Notes under the pieces: generated by a model
Told to the model about the DNA's origin: nothing
What the model saw: only the letters and a program-made list of their open reading frames with translations
The model's database searches: none
Translations under genes and position numbers: made by a program
Assembly: GCF_001945395.1 (NCBI RefSeq)
Contig: NZ_MSXV01000007.1
Location: forward strand, 148,501 to 212,500
Length of the DNA: 64,000 nucleotides
Reading direction: 5' to 3'
Source of the DNA: Pseudomonas sp. PA15(2017)
GTDB taxonomy: Bacteria; Pseudomonadota; Gammaproteobacteria; Pseudomonadales; Pseudomonadaceae
Shown here: one piece after another, positions 28,960 to 38,721 of the stretch
Numbering within the stretch: the first letter of the stretch is position 1
How the letters are laid out: every line of letters begins with the position of its first letter

Positions 28960-30789
28960 ATGCACCCCCGCATCCTCGAGGTAACCGACCGCCTGATCAC
29001 CCGCAGCCGTGCCACCCGCGAGCGTTACCTGGCGCAGATGGCTGCTGCCGACAGCCAGGGCCCGCACCGCGGCGCGCTGCAATGCGCCAACTTCGCCCAC
29101 GGCGTGGCCGGTTGCGGCTCGGCCGAAGACAAGCAGCGCCTGCGGCTGATGAACGAGGCCAACGTCGGCATCGTCACCGCCTACAACGACATGCTGTCCG
29201 CCCACCAGCCCTACGAACACTATCCGGAACTGATCAGGCAGGCCTTGCGCCAAATCGGCTCGGTGGGCCAGGTGGCCGGCGGCGTGCCGGCGATGTGCGA
29301 CGGCGTGACCCAAGGTGAACCGGGTATGGAACTGAGCCTGGCCAGCCGCGAAGTGATCGCCATGTCCACCGCCGTGGCGCTGTCGCACAACATGTTCGAT
29401 GCGGCGATGCTGCTGGGCATCTGCGACAAGATCATCCCGGGGCTGATGATCGGCGCCCTGCGCTTCGGTCACCTGCCGATGATCTTCGTGCCGGGCGGGC
29501 CGATGCCTTCGGGCATTCCCAACAAGGAAAAGGCCGAGGTTCGCCAGCTCTATGCCGAAGGCAAGGCGACCCGCGAGCAGCTTCTCGAATCGGAGATGAA
29601 GTCCTATCACAGCCCCGGCACCTGCACCTTCTACGGCACCGCCAACACCAATCAGGTGGTGATGGAGATCATGGGCCTGCACTTGCCGGGTTCGTCCTTC
29701 GTCAACCCCTACACACCCCTGCGTGACGCGTTGACGGCCGAGGCCGCCCACCAGGTGGTACGCCTGACGCGCCAGGGCGGCGAGTACACGCCGCTGTGCC
29801 GGATCATCGACGAGAAGGCCATCGTCAACTCGGTGGTGGCCCTCAATGCCACTGGTGGTTCGACCAACCACACCCTGCATATCCCGGCCTTCGCCCGCGC
29901 TGCCGGCATCCAGCTGACCTGGCAGGACATGGCCGATCTGTCCGCCGTCACGCCGACGCTGGCCAAGGTCTATCCCAATGGCCAGGCCGATGTGAACCAC
30001 TTTCATGCCTGCGGCGGCGTGCCTTTCATGGTGCGCACGCTACTCGAAGCCGGCCTGCTGCACGAAGACGTCTACACCGTTGCCGGCCAGGGCCTGTCGC
30101 GCTACACCCAGGAGCCGTTCCTCGATGGCGAGCGTCTGGTCTGGCGCCAGGGCCCGGAGCAGAGTCTGGATCGCAACATCCTGCGCAGCGTGCCGGAGGC
30201 CTTCTCACCCGAGGGCGGGCTGCGGGTGCTGACCGGCAACCTCGGCAACGGCGTGGCCAAGGTATCGGCCGTGGCGCCGGAGCATCAGGTGGTCGAAGCG
30301 CCGGCCCGGGTGTTCGACACCCAAGCCGAGCTGGCGGAAGCCTTCAAGGCCGGTGAGCTGGAGCGCGACTTTGTCGCCGTGGTGCGCTTCCAGGGGCCCA
30401 AGGCCAACGGCATGCCCGAATTGCACAAGCTCACGCCATACCTGGGCATCCTCCAGGATCGCGGCTTCAAGGTGGCGCTGGTCACCGATGGGCGGATGTC
30501 CGGCGCGTCGGGCAAGGTGCCGGCGGCCATTCACGTCAGCCCCGAAGCCTGGGATGGAGGTCCGCTGGCACGGGTGCGTGACGGCGATCTGATTCGCGTC
30601 GATGGCGTGACCGGGCACCTGCAGATGCTGGTCGACGACATCGCCTGGAATGCCCGCGAGATCGCGCCGCGCCCACAAGGCACCGGCGTCGGTTGTGGCC
30701 GCGAGCTGTTCGCCTTCATGCGCGCCGCGTTCAGCCCGGCGGAAGAGGGCGCCAGCGCCTTCACCGCCGAACTGGACTCGCTGCGATGA
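28960..30789 (+). CDS. edd: 6-phosphogluconate dehydratase
   Basis: A 609-residue IlvD/Edd family iron-sulfur dehydratase that converts 6-phosphogluconate to KDPG. The cysteines expected to hold the cluster are in [17 protein letters not shown], and [10 protein letters not shown], with [12 protein letters not shown] between. CTGGAG precedes the ATG. First gene of edd-glk-gltR-gtrS; its stop overlaps glk by four bases. Confidence 0.97.
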   Translation: MHPRILEVTDRLITRSRATRERYLAQMAAADSQGPHRGALQCANFAHGVAGCGSAEDKQRLRLMNEANVGIVTAYNDMLSAHQPYEHYPELIRQALRQIGSVGQVAGGVPAMCDGVTQGEPGMELSLASREVIAMSTAVALSHNMFDAAMLLGICDKIIPGLMIGALRFGHLPMIFVPGGPMPSGIPNKEKAEVRQLYAEGKATREQLLESEMKSYHSPGTCTFYGTANTNQVVMEIMGLHLPGSSFVNPYTPLRDALTAEAAHQVVRLTRQGGEYTPLCRIIDEKAIVNSVVALNATGGSTNHTLHIPAFARAAGIQLTWQDMADLSAVTPTLAKVYPNGQADVNHFHACGGVPFMVRTLLEAGLLHEDVYTVAGQGLSRYTQEPFLDGERLVWRQGPEQSLDRNILRSVPEAFSPEGGLRVLTGNLGNGVAKVSAVAPEHQVVEAPARVFDTQAELAEAFKAGELERDFVAVVRFQGPKANGMPELHKLTPYLGILQDRGFKVALVTDGRMSGASGKVPAAIHVSPEAWDGGPLARVRDGDLIRVDGVTGHLQMLVDDIAWNAREIAPRPQGTGVGCGRELFAFMRAAFSPAEEGASAFTAELDSLR

Positions 30790-31751
30790 GCCTGGCGCTG
30801 GTTGGTGACATCGGTGGCACCAATGCACGTTTCGCCCTGTGGCGTGACGGCGGCCTGCATGGCGTGCGGGTATCGGCGACTGCCGATCACGCCACCGTCG
30901 AGCAGGCCATCGTCGCTTACCTGGACGCCGAAGGTCTGGCCCTTGGTGAGGTGCAAACCATCTGTCTGGCCTGCGCCGGGCCGGTGGAAATCGACCCGTT
31001 CCGCTTCACCAACAACGCCTGGCGTATCGACCGTCAGGCGTTCTGCGCCGCGCTGCAGATACGCGAGCTGCTGCTGCTCAACGACTTTTCCGCCATGGCC
31101 CTGGGTATGACCTGCCTGCAGGACGACGAGTACATCACCGTTTGTCCAGGTGAGGCGCAACCAGGGCGCCCGGCGGTAGTGATCGGCGCCGGCACGGGCT
31201 TGGGCGTCGGCACCTTGCTGAGTTTGCCCGATGGCAGCTGGCACGCGTTGCCGGGCGAGGGTGGCCATGTCGACCTGCCGGTGGGCAGTAACCGCGAGGC
31301 GTTGATCTGGCAGGCACTGCACCGCCAGCTCGGCCACGTCAGCGCCGAGGCCGGGGCGCTCAGCGGCAACGGGCTGCTGGCCTTGTATCGCGCGACCTGT
31401 GCGGTGGATGGTCAGCCGGCATCCCTGCAGAGCGCCGCCGAGGTCACCCGTGCGGCGCTGGACGGGGAGCCATTGGCAGTCACAGTGCTGGAATCGTTCT
31501 GCTGCCTGCTCGGCCGTGTGGCGGGCAACAACGTGCTGACCGTGGGTGGGCGAGGCGGCGTGTTCATCGCCGGTGGTATGGTGCCGCGCTTCGCCGACTT
31601 CTTCATGGCCAGCGGGTTCTCGCGCAGCCTGCGCGACAAGGGCTGCATGAGCGACTACTTTGATGGCCTGCCGGTATGGCTGGTCACCGCGCCTTACCCG
31701 GGCCTGGTCGGCGCGGGCGTGGCGGTGGAGCAGCACCTGCGAAGGAACTAG
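30786..31751 (+). CDS. glk: Glucokinase
   Basis: A 321-residue ROK-unrelated bacterial glucokinase (Glk family). Phosphate-binding [13 protein letters not shown] at the start, [11 protein letters not shown] with the catalytic Asp, [11 protein letters not shown] and [10 protein letters not shown] are present. It phosphorylates cytoplasmic glucose delivered by the Gts transporter. ATG 30786 overlaps the edd stop (ATGA); longer frames inside edd were rejected. Confidence 0.95.
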   Translation: MSLALVGDIGGTNARFALWRDGGLHGVRVSATADHATVEQAIVAYLDAEGLALGEVQTICLACAGPVEIDPFRFTNNAWRIDRQAFCAALQIRELLLLNDFSAMALGMTCLQDDEYITVCPGEAQPGRPAVVIGAGTGLGVGTLLSLPDGSWHALPGEGGHVDLPVGSNREALIWQALHRQLGHVSAEAGALSGNGLLALYRATCAVDGQPASLQSAAEVTRAALDGEPLAVTVLESFCCLLGRVAGNNVLTVGGRGGVFIAGGMVPRFADFFMASGFSRSLRDKGCMSDYFDGLPVWLVTAPYPGLVGAGVAVEQHLRRN

Positions 31752-31773
31752 CAACTCGTCTAGCATCGCCCAT

Positions 31774-31784
31774 AACAAAAACAA
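31774..31784 (+). promoter_or_regulatory. Possible Crc/Hfq catabolite-activity motif before gltR
   Basis: AACAAAAACAA fits AANAANAA twice and runs directly into the AAGGA ribosome binding site of gltR. Weaker than the AACAACAA sites at 34200, 35538 and 39916. Confidence 0.45.
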
Positions 31785-31795
31785 GGATCATCGAT

Positions 31796-32530
31796 GTGAG
31801 CCCAACTGGAAAATCCATCCTGCTGGTCGACGACGACCAGGATATTCGGGAACTGCTGCAAACCTACCTCGGGCGTGCCGGCCTGCAGGTGCGCACCGTG
31901 GCCGATGGCGCCGGGTTTCGTGGGGCGCTCTGCGAAGGCGGTGCCGATCTGGTCATTCTCGATGTGATGTTGCCCGACGAGGACGGCTTCAGCCTGTGCC
32001 GCTGGACCCGCGAGCACCAGCGTTTCGCCCAGGTGCCGATCATCATGCTGACCGCCAGCTCCGACGAGGCCGACCGGGTCATCGGCCTCGAGCTGGGCGC
32101 CGATGACTACCTCGGCAAACCGTTCAGCCCCCGCGAGTTGCTTGCGCGTATCAAGGCGCTGCTGCGACGAGCGAATTTCGCCCAGGAACGCGGCGCAGAC
32201 GTGCTGGCGTTCGACGAGTGGCGCCTTGACATGGTCAGCCATCGGCTGTTTCACCTCGACGGCGAAGAAGTGCTGTTGTCCGGCGCCGACTTCGCGCTGC
32301 TCAAGCTGTTTCTCGATCACCCGCAGCAGATTCTCGACCGCGACACCATCGGCAATGCCACCCGCGGCCGCGAGATGATGCCGCTCGAACGCATCGTCGA
32401 CATGGCCGTGAGTCGCCTGCGCCAGCGCCTGCGAGACACCGGCAAACCGCCGCGGCTGATCCGCACCGTACGTGGCAGCGGCTACCAGCTGGCCGCCGCC
32501 GTCAGTGCGCAGGCCGGCAATGCGCGCTGA
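31796..32530 (+). CDS. gltR: Response regulator GltR
   Basis: A 244-residue OmpR-type regulator. Receiver domain (about 6-120): acidic pocket VDDDQD, phospho-acceptor Asp in LVILDVMLPDEDG, and Lys in GKPFSPRELL. C-terminal winged-helix domain (about 140-235) ends in IRTVRGSGYQLA. With GtrS it controls glucose transport genes. Start GTG has AAGGA 8 bases upstream. An ATG at 31794 overlapping this GTG is immediately followed by TGA, giving a start-stop pair. Confidence 0.92.
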   Translation: MSPTGKSILLVDDDQDIRELLQTYLGRAGLQVRTVADGAGFRGALCEGGADLVILDVMLPDEDGFSLCRWTREHQRFAQVPIIMLTASSDEADRVIGLELGADDYLGKPFSPRELLARIKALLRRANFAQERGADVLAFDEWRLDMVSHRLFHLDGEEVLLSGADFALLKLFLDHPQQILDRDTIGNATRGREMMPLERIVDMAVSRLRQRLRDTGKPPRLIRTVRGSGYQLAAAVSAQAGNAR

Positions 32531-33977
32531 CTGGCGTCGGCTGCTGCCGATTCCACGTTCACTGCTCGGCCGCATGCTGCTCCTGACCCTGCTCTCGGTG
32601 CTGGCGGCGCAGACGTTGTCCAGCGCCATCTGGCTGTCGCAGTTGCGCGCCACCCAGCTCGAAGGGCTGATCACCACGGCACGCAGCCTGGCCCATTCGA
32701 TGTCGGCCAGCGTGCGTTACTTCCGTTCGCTGCCGGTGGCCTACCGGCCGATGGTGCTCGACCAGTTGCGCAGCATGGGCGGCACCCGCTTCGTGGTCAG
32801 CCTCAACGACCGCCCCTTGAGCATGCACCTGCTGCCCGAAACGCCGCGCAAGCTGGCGGTGACCGAGGCGGTCAGCGAGGTGCTGCGCGCCTCGTTGGGC
32901 AACCAGGCGGACATTTCCGTGACCTTCGTCAGCCCTGATGACCTGCGCATCTTCAATGGCGGCCTGAAACTCGACGAATTGCCGCGCTCCTGGGCCCATT
33001 ACGCCCTGACCCTGGAGCCGGTCAATCCGCCGGTGCTGGTCACCCAGATCCAGCTGGCGCCCGGCGAATGGCTGTATATCGCCTCGCTCTTGCCCGAGCC
33101 CTACACCAGCCTGGAGGAGCCTGTGCTGCCTACTCAGCAGCTGTGGTTCATCCTGCTCAGCAGCGGCTTCCTGCTGTTGTTCATCGGCATTCTGGTGCGC
33201 TGGCAGAGCCGGCCGCTCAAGCGCCTGGCGCGGGCCGCGCGGCACATGTCGCTGGGCGCCGACATCGAGCCGGTGGAGGAGGCCGGCGGGCGTGAAGTGG
33301 TGGAGGTGGCGCGGGCCTTCAACGCCATGCGCGAGCGCATCAGCCGCTACCTGACCGAGCGTGCCCAGCTGTTCAGCGCCATTTCCCATGACCTGCGCAC
33401 GCCGATCACCCGCCTGCGCCTGCGCGTCGAGCTGCTCGACGACGAAACCCTGCAGACCAAGTTCGGCCGCGATCTCGACGAGCTGGAGCTGCTGGTCAAG
33501 GGTGCGTTGCAGTGCGTCAAGGACACCGACATCCACGAGAACATCGAGTCGGTGGACCTCAACCAGCTGCTGCACTGTCTGGTCGAGCCGTACCTGGCAC
33601 CGACCGGCAATGGCCGCGTGACCCTGCATGGCGAGGCGGGGGCGGATTACCTCGGCAAGCCCCTGGCGTTGCGGCGCTGTATCGGCAACCTGGTGGACAA
33701 CGCCCTCAAGTACGGCCACCGCGCCCACCTGCACGTCGAGGACGACGACGAGGCCTATGTGCTGCACGTCGACGATGAGGGGCCGGGGGTGCCCGAGCAG
33801 CGCCTCGAACAGGTATTCGAGCCGCATTTCCGCCTGGCTGGCCAGCAGCAGGGTTATGGCCTGGGCCTCGGCATTGCGCGCAACATCGCCCATAGCCATG
33901 GCGGCGAGGTGAGCCTGCAGAACCTGCGCGAAGGCGGACTGCGGGTAACCCTGCGCCTGCCGCGAATGCCGGATTGA
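32520..33977 (+). CDS. gtrS: Sensor histidine kinase GtrS
   Basis: A 485-residue inner-membrane kinase with two membrane helices (about 12-35 and 205-227) around a periplasmic sensor domain, then HAMP, H-box FSAISHDLRTPITRLRLR, N-box NLVDNALKYG and G-boxes DEGPGVP and GYGLGLGIA. GtrS of P. aeruginosa senses 2-ketogluconate and 6-phosphogluconate and phosphorylates GltR. The start overlaps gltR by 11 bases. Last gene of the edd-glk-gltR-gtrS unit, followed by a terminator. Confidence 0.92.
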   Translation: MRADWRRLLPIPRSLLGRMLLLTLLSVLAAQTLSSAIWLSQLRATQLEGLITTARSLAHSMSASVRYFRSLPVAYRPMVLDQLRSMGGTRFVVSLNDRPLSMHLLPETPRKLAVTEAVSEVLRASLGNQADISVTFVSPDDLRIFNGGLKLDELPRSWAHYALTLEPVNPPVLVTQIQLAPGEWLYIASLLPEPYTSLEEPVLPTQQLWFILLSSGFLLLFIGILVRWQSRPLKRLARAARHMSLGADIEPVEEAGGREVVEVARAFNAMRERISRYLTERAQLFSAISHDLRTPITRLRLRVELLDDETLQTKFGRDLDELELLVKGALQCVKDTDIHENIESVDLNQLLHCLVEPYLAPTGNGRVTLHGEAGADYLGKPLALRRCIGNLVDNALKYGHRAHLHVEDDDEAYVLHVDDEGPGVPEQRLEQVFEPHFRLAGQQQGYGLGLGIARNIAHSHGGEVSLQNLREGGLRVTLRLPRMPD

Positions 33978-34098
33978 ATGTCACCGCTCCGTGACAAAGC
34001 AGCCGGCCTTCGTTACTTGGCGGTAGGTAGCCGCCAGTAGACTCGTCATGCGCCTTTCGCCGATTCGTATCCGCCGGTGCCTGCACAGCTTCTCGTAG

Positions 34099-34131
34099 CC
34101 TGGGTTGGCCAAAGGCGTAACCCAGGTTTTT
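34099..34131 (+). terminator. Terminator after gtrS built from a CCTGGGTT repeat
   Basis: Arms CCTGGGTT (34099-34106) and AACCCAGG (34119-34126) followed by five T. The arms belong to the GTAGCCTGGGTT repeat family that forms the large inverted repeat at 41212-41283. Confidence 0.75.
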
Positions 34132-34199
34132 GACGGAGCCGGTTATCGCTGCGCTCGAGCCGGGCTATCGACTGATGCGGCCATTTTCCGTCTGTATGG

Positions 34200-34207
34200 A
34201 ACAACAA
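34200..34207 (+). promoter_or_regulatory. Crc/Hfq catabolite-activity motif before the AGE isomerase gene
   Basis: Perfect AACAACAA (part of AACAACAACA) ending two bases before the ATG at 34210. It sits on the initiation region, where Hfq/Crc binding would block translation. Confidence 0.65.
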
Positions 34208-34209
34208 CA

Positions 34210-35445
34210 ATGACGATCACACCCGTACTCCCCGCCGACAGCTGGCTGGTGAAGCCCGCCCACCAAGCCTGGCTGAATGCCGAAGGTTTGCGCCTGCTGC
34301 CGTTCGCACGCGCGGCGAAAGTCGAGCATGGTTTCGCCGCCCTCGATGCAAGGGGCGCGCTGGCGCCCGATGCCATCGCTGAGTTGATCCACACCACACG
34401 CATGACCCACTGCTTCGCCCTGGCCCATCTGCAAGGCATTGTCGGCTACGGCGAGCTGGTCGATCACGGCGTCACTGCGCTGCAGGGCCGGCTGCGTGAC
34501 GAGGTGGCCGGCGGCTGGTTCGCCGACGTCACCCGCGAGGGCGACAAGAGCGCCTACCTGCACGCCTTCGTGGCCCTGGCCGCCAGTTCCGCTCGAGCGG
34601 CCGGCAGACCAGGGGCCGAGGCGCTGCTGGCCGAGGCGATCAGGATTCTGGAAGCGCATTTCTGGAGCGAGGAGGAGGGCGCGCTACGGGAGAGCTTCAG
34701 CCGCGACTGGTCGCAGGAAGAGGCCTACCGCGGCGCCAACAGCAACATGCATGGCGTGGAAGCCTTTCTCGCCCTGGCCGACGTTACCGGCGACAGCGTC
34801 TGGCTGCAGCGCGCGCTGCGTGTCGCCGAGCGATTGATCCACCGACATGCCGCCTCCCGCGGGCACGTGGTGGTCGAGCATTTCGACCACCAGTGGCAGG
34901 CGCTGCCCGACTACAACACCGACAACCGCGCCGATCCGTTTCGCCCCTATGGCAGCACGCCCGGCCACAGTTTCGAATGGGCGCGCCTGCTGCTGCATCT
35001 GGAGGCCGCCCTCACCTGCGCCGGGCTGGAAGCGCCCGCCTGGCTGCTGGACGATGCACGCGGTCTGTTCACCAGTGCCTGTGGCGATGCCTGGTTGGCC
35101 GATGGCGCGCCAGGGCTGGTCTACACCCTCGACTGGCAGGCGCGGCCCGTGGTGCGTGCACGGCTGCACTGGGTGCAGGCCGAGGCCAGCGCGGCGGCAG
35201 CGGCGCTGCTGCGGCGCACCGGCGAGCCGGACTACGAGGCCTGGTACCGGCGCTTCTGGGAGTTCACCGCCAGCCATTTCATCGATCTGCAAGAGGGCAG
35301 CTGGCACCATGAGCTCGATACCGGCAACCGGCCGGCCGCCAGCATCTGGCCGGGAAAGCCTGATCTGTATCACGCCTACCAGGCCGTGCTGCTGCCGCGC
35401 GTGGCGCTGGCGCCGAGCCTGGCCACGGCGTTGGCCGCCATGTAA
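34210..35445 (+). CDS. AGE-family sugar isomerase, probably D-mannose isomerase
   Basis: A 411-residue (alpha/alpha)6-barrel protein of the N-acylglucosamine 2-epimerase / mannose isomerase family. Active-site segments TTRMTHCFALA, NSNMHGVEAFLAL, STPGHSFEWARL and LHWVQAEAS with their Arg/His residues are present. It resembles mannose isomerase and YihS more than GlcNAc epimerase. Placement between gtrS and the glucose/mannose ABC transporter suggests conversion of imported mannose to fructose (inference). ATG 34210 is adjacent to an AACAACAA motif; the extension to 34105 would pass through the terminator. Confidence 0.82.
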   Translation: MTITPVLPADSWLVKPAHQAWLNAEGLRLLPFARAAKVEHGFAALDARGALAPDAIAELIHTTRMTHCFALAHLQGIVGYGELVDHGVTALQGRLRDEVAGGWFADVTREGDKSAYLHAFVALAASSARAAGRPGAEALLAEAIRILEAHFWSEEEGALRESFSRDWSQEEAYRGANSNMHGVEAFLALADVTGDSVWLQRALRVAERLIHRHAASRGHVVVEHFDHQWQALPDYNTDNRADPFRPYGSTPGHSFEWARLLLHLEAALTCAGLEAPAWLLDDARGLFTSACGDAWLADGAPGLVYTLDWQARPVVRARLHWVQAEASAAAAALLRRTGEPDYEAWYRRFWEFTASHFIDLQEGSWHHELDTGNRPAASIWPGKPDLYHAYQAVLLPRVALAPSLATALAAM

Positions 35446-35537
35446 CGGCATTGTGACATTCGCGCATCGCTTCGTTACCTGGTGGCCCGCCAACCCTGAT
35501 TACACTCCCTGCAACGCAAGCGCCATGACTTGCCGCT

Positions 35538-35545
35538 AACAACAA
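35538..35545 (+). promoter_or_regulatory. Crc/Hfq catabolite-activity motif before gtsA
   Basis: Perfect AACAACAA immediately upstream of the GAAAGG ribosome binding site of gtsA. Confidence 0.7.
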
Positions 35546-35558
35546 GAAAGGTACTTCG

Positions 35559-36827
35559 ATGAACGCGATCACCCGTCTCGCTACTGCCGTTTCTCTCGCC
35601 TCCCTGTTCCCCCTCACCGCGCTGGCGGCCGACTCCAAAGGTACGGTCGAAGTCGTGCATTGGTGGACGTCCGGTGGCGAAGCGGCAGCCGTGAAGGTCC
35701 TGCGTGAGCTGGTCGAGAAGGACGGCTACACCTGGAAGGACAGTGCCGTGGCCGGTGGTGCCGGCTCGGCCGCCATGACCGTGCTGAAGACCCGCGTGGT
35801 CTCCGGCAACCCGCCAGGCGCCGCACAGATCAAGGGGCCGGATCTGCAGGAGTGGGGCGCGCTGGATCTGCTCGCACCGCTGGACGACGTGGCCAAGGCC
35901 AACAATTGGGATGGCCTGCTGTCGAAAACCGTCGCCAATACCATGAAGTACGACGGCCATTACGTGGCCGTGCCGGTGAACATCCATCGCGTCAACTGGT
36001 TGTGGATCAACCCGGCAGTCTTCAAGAAGGCCGGCATCGACAAAGCGCCGACCACCCTGGACGAACTCTACGCCGCCGGCGACAAGCTCAAGGCCGCCGG
36101 TTTCACGCCACTGGCCCATGGCGGCCAGCCATGGCAGGACAGCACCGTATTCGAAGGCCTGGTGCTCAGCATCATGGGCGCCGAGGGCTACCACAAGGCG
36201 TTCGTCGAGAACGACGAAGCGACCCTGACCAGCCCGCAGATGGCCGAAGTGTTCACCGCACTAAAAAAACTCTCCACCTACATGGACGACAACCGTGCCG
36301 GGCGTGACTGGAACCTGGCCACCGCCGAGGTCATCGACGGCAAGGCCGGCATGCAGATCATGGGCGACTGGGCCAAGAGCGAATGGACCGCCGCCGGCAA
36401 GGTCGCCGGCAAGGACTACCAGTGCGTTCCTATGCCGGGCACCGCGGGCAGCTACACCTACAACATCGACTCCATGGCCATGTTCAGGCTGAAGAAAGAG
36501 GGCGACATCGCCGCCCAGCATGCCCTGGCGCGCATCGCCCTGGAGCCCGAGTTCCAGTACGTGTTCAACGAGAACAAGGGCTCGATCCCGGTGCGCTCGG
36601 ACCTGGACATGAGCAAGTTCGACAGTTGCGCCCAGGCCTCCATGAAGGATTTCCAGGAGGCCGACAAGAACGGCAAGCTGGAACCGAGCATGGCCCACAG
36701 CATGGCCACCAACCTGGCGGTGCAGGGGGCGATCTTCGATGTGGTCACCAACTTCATGGCCGACAAGAACGCCGACCCGAGCAAGGCCGGCGCGCAGATG
36801 GCCGCGGCGATCAAGTCCGCGCAATAG
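35559..36827 (+). CDS. gtsA: Periplasmic glucose/mannose-binding protein
   Basis: A 422-residue extracellular solute-binding protein (family 1). A Sec signal peptide with probable cleavage after ALA occupies about residues 1-23, and the mature protein begins near [21 protein letters not shown]. It captures sugar for GtsBCD. First gene of gtsABCD-porin. A perfect AACAACAA motif before the ribosome binding site implies Crc/Hfq control; a hairpin after the stop may raise its level over the membrane subunits. Confidence 0.94.
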   Translation: MNAITRLATAVSLASLFPLTALAADSKGTVEVVHWWTSGGEAAAVKVLRELVEKDGYTWKDSAVAGGAGSAAMTVLKTRVVSGNPPGAAQIKGPDLQEWGALDLLAPLDDVAKANNWDGLLSKTVANTMKYDGHYVAVPVNIHRVNWLWINPAVFKKAGIDKAPTTLDELYAAGDKLKAAGFTPLAHGGQPWQDSTVFEGLVLSIMGAEGYHKAFVENDEATLTSPQMAEVFTALKKLSTYMDDNRAGRDWNLATAEVIDGKAGMQIMGDWAKSEWTAAGKVAGKDYQCVPMPGTAGSYTYNIDSMAMFRLKKEGDIAAQHALARIALEPEFQYVFNENKGSIPVRSDLDMSKFDSCAQASMKDFQEADKNGKLEPSMAHSMATNLAVQGAIFDVVTNFMADKNADPSKAGAQMAAAIKSAQ

Positions 36828-36833
36828 CGTGAA

Positions 36834-36857
36834 GCGGGCCGCTACCCGGCGGCCCGC
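36834..36857 (+). other. Intercistronic hairpin gtsA-gtsB
   Basis: Arms GCGGGCCGC and GCGGCCCGC with a 6-base loop and no T-tract directly after the gtsA stop. Such hairpins often protect binding-protein mRNA from 3' decay and reduce read-through. Confidence 0.6.
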
Positions 36858-36943
36858 CTGATTTCACCATCCGTTCGTGCGACGGGCTCCGCGCCTGTCG
36901 CCGGCGGAGTTCGTCCCGAATTTCTCTACACACGGTAGGTCCG

Positions 36944-37852
36944 ATGAGTGTCACGACGGTAATCGGCAAGGCTTCACCCTTCGATGCGCTGCAGCGCTGG
37001 CTGCCCAAGCTGGTGCTGGCGCCCACCATGCTGGTGGTGCTGGTGGGGTTCTACGGCTACATCCTGTGGACGGCGGTGCTGTCGTTCACCAATTCCAGCT
37101 TCATGCCCAGCTACAAGTGGGTGGGCCTGCAGCAGTACATGCGCTTGATGGACAACGACCGCTGGTGGGTCGCCAGCAAGAACCTGATGGTGTTCGGCGG
37201 CCTGTTCATCGCCATCAGCCTGGTCATCGGCGTGTTGCTGGCGGTGCTGCTGGATCAGCGCATTCGCCGTGAAGGCGTTATCCGCACCATCTACCTGTAC
37301 CCCATGGCGCTGTCGATGATCGTCACCGGTACCGCCTGGAAGTGGCTGCTCAATCCCGGCCTGGGCCTGGACAAGCTGCTGCGCGATTGGGGCTGGGAAG
37401 GCTTTCGCCTGGACTGGCTGGTGGACCCGGAGCGGGTCATCTACTGCCTGGTGATCGCGGCCGTGTGGCAGGCCTCGGGCTTCGTCATGGCGCTGTTCCT
37501 GGCTGGGCTGCGCGGCGTCGATCAGTCGATCATCCGCGCCGCCCAGGTCGATGGGGCGAATCTTCCGACCATCTACCTGCGCATCGTGCTGCCGAGCTTG
37601 CGCCCGGTGTTCTTCAGTGCGGTGATGATCCTCGCGCACATTGCCATCAAGAGCTTCGACCTGGTCGCGGCGATGACCGCGGGCGGGCCTGGCTACGCCT
37701 CCGATCTGCCAGCGATGTTCATGTACAACTTCACCTTCAGCCGCGGCCAGATGGGCATCGGCTCGGCCAGCGCGATGCTGATGCTCGGCGCGATCCTGGC
37801 GATCCTGGTGCCGTACCTCTACTCGGAATTGCGAGGCAAGCGCCATGACTAA
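36944..37852 (+). CDS. gtsB: Glucose/mannose ABC transporter permease GtsB
   Basis: A 302-residue inner-membrane permease of the MalF type with about six membrane helices. The EAA-like loop is AAQVDGANLPTIYLRIVLPSL near residues 198-218. Pairs with GtsC; the genes overlap by eight bases. Confidence 0.93.
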   Translation: MSVTTVIGKASPFDALQRWLPKLVLAPTMLVVLVGFYGYILWTAVLSFTNSSFMPSYKWVGLQQYMRLMDNDRWWVASKNLMVFGGLFIAISLVIGVLLAVLLDQRIRREGVIRTIYLYPMALSMIVTGTAWKWLLNPGLGLDKLLRDWGWEGFRLDWLVDPERVIYCLVIAAVWQASGFVMALFLAGLRGVDQSIIRAAQVDGANLPTIYLRIVLPSLRPVFFSAVMILAHIAIKSFDLVAAMTAGGPGYASDLPAMFMYNFTFSRGQMGIGSASAMLMLGAILAILVPYLYSELRGKRHD

Positions 37853-38675
37853 GGCTTTCAGTCCAAGCCGCCTGGCGATTCACGCCACCCTGTTGTTCGC
37901 CGCCGCGCTGTACCTGGTGCCGCTGGTGGTGATGCTGCTGACCAGCTTCAAGACCCCCGAGGACGTGCGCGCCGGCAACCTGCTGTCGCTGCCGGACGCT
38001 TTCACCCTGATCGGCTGGGTCAAGGCCTGGGACGTGGTCGGTGGGCACTTCTGGAACTCGGCGAAGATGGCCATTCCGGCGGTGCTGATTTCCACGGCCA
38101 TCGGCGCGCTCAACGGCTACGTGCTGTCGATGTGGCGCTTCCGCGGCTCGCAGCTGTTCTTCGGCCTGCTGTTGTTCGGCTGCTTCCTGCCGTTCCAGAC
38201 CATCCTGCTGCCGGCCTCGTTCACCCTCGGCAAGTTCGGCCTGGCCAATACCACCACCGGCCTGGTGCTGGTGCACGTGGTCTACGGCATCGCCTTCACC
38301 ACGCTGTTCTTCCGCAACTTCTACGTCAGCGTGCCGGATGCCCTGGTCAAGGCCGCGCGTCTGGATGGCGCGGGGTTCTTCACCATCTTCGGGCGCATCC
38401 TTCTGCCCATGTCAGTGCCGATCATCATGGTCTGCCTGATCTGGCAGTTCACCCAGATCTGGAACGATTTCCTGTTCGGCGTGGTGTTCGCCAGTGGCGA
38501 TGCCCAGCCGATCACCGTGGCCCTCAACAACCTGGTGAACACCAGCACCGGGGCCAAGGAATACAACGTGGACATGGCCGCGGCGATGATCGCCGGGCTG
38601 CCGACCCTGCTGGTGTACATCCTGGCGGGCAAGTATTTCCTGCGCGGCCTCACAGCTGGCGCGGTAAAGGGTTGA
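37845..38675 (+). CDS. gtsC: Glucose/mannose ABC transporter permease GtsC
   Basis: A 276-residue permease of the MalG type with six likely membrane helices and the EAA loop AARLDGAGFFTIFGRILLPM near 168-187. MTKAFSPSRLAIHATLL begins inside the gtsB end, indicating translational coupling. Confidence 0.93.
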   Translation: MTKAFSPSRLAIHATLLFAAALYLVPLVVMLLTSFKTPEDVRAGNLLSLPDAFTLIGWVKAWDVVGGHFWNSAKMAIPAVLISTAIGALNGYVLSMWRFRGSQLFFGLLLFGCFLPFQTILLPASFTLGKFGLANTTTGLVLVHVVYGIAFTTLFFRNFYVSVPDALVKAARLDGAGFFTIFGRILLPMSVPIIMVCLIWQFTQIWNDFLFGVVFASGDAQPITVALNNLVNTSTGAKEYNVDMAAAMIAGLPTLLVYILAGKYFLRGLTAGAVKG

Positions 38676-38721
38676 AAGCTGCTGCGCTCGCTCGCGGCAC
38701 TTTCGAAGTGGAGAGAAGTAA

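Noticed and set aside
34105..34209. N-terminal extension of the AGE isomerase
   Set aside because: The stretch contains the gtrS terminator and the product is unlike the family start.
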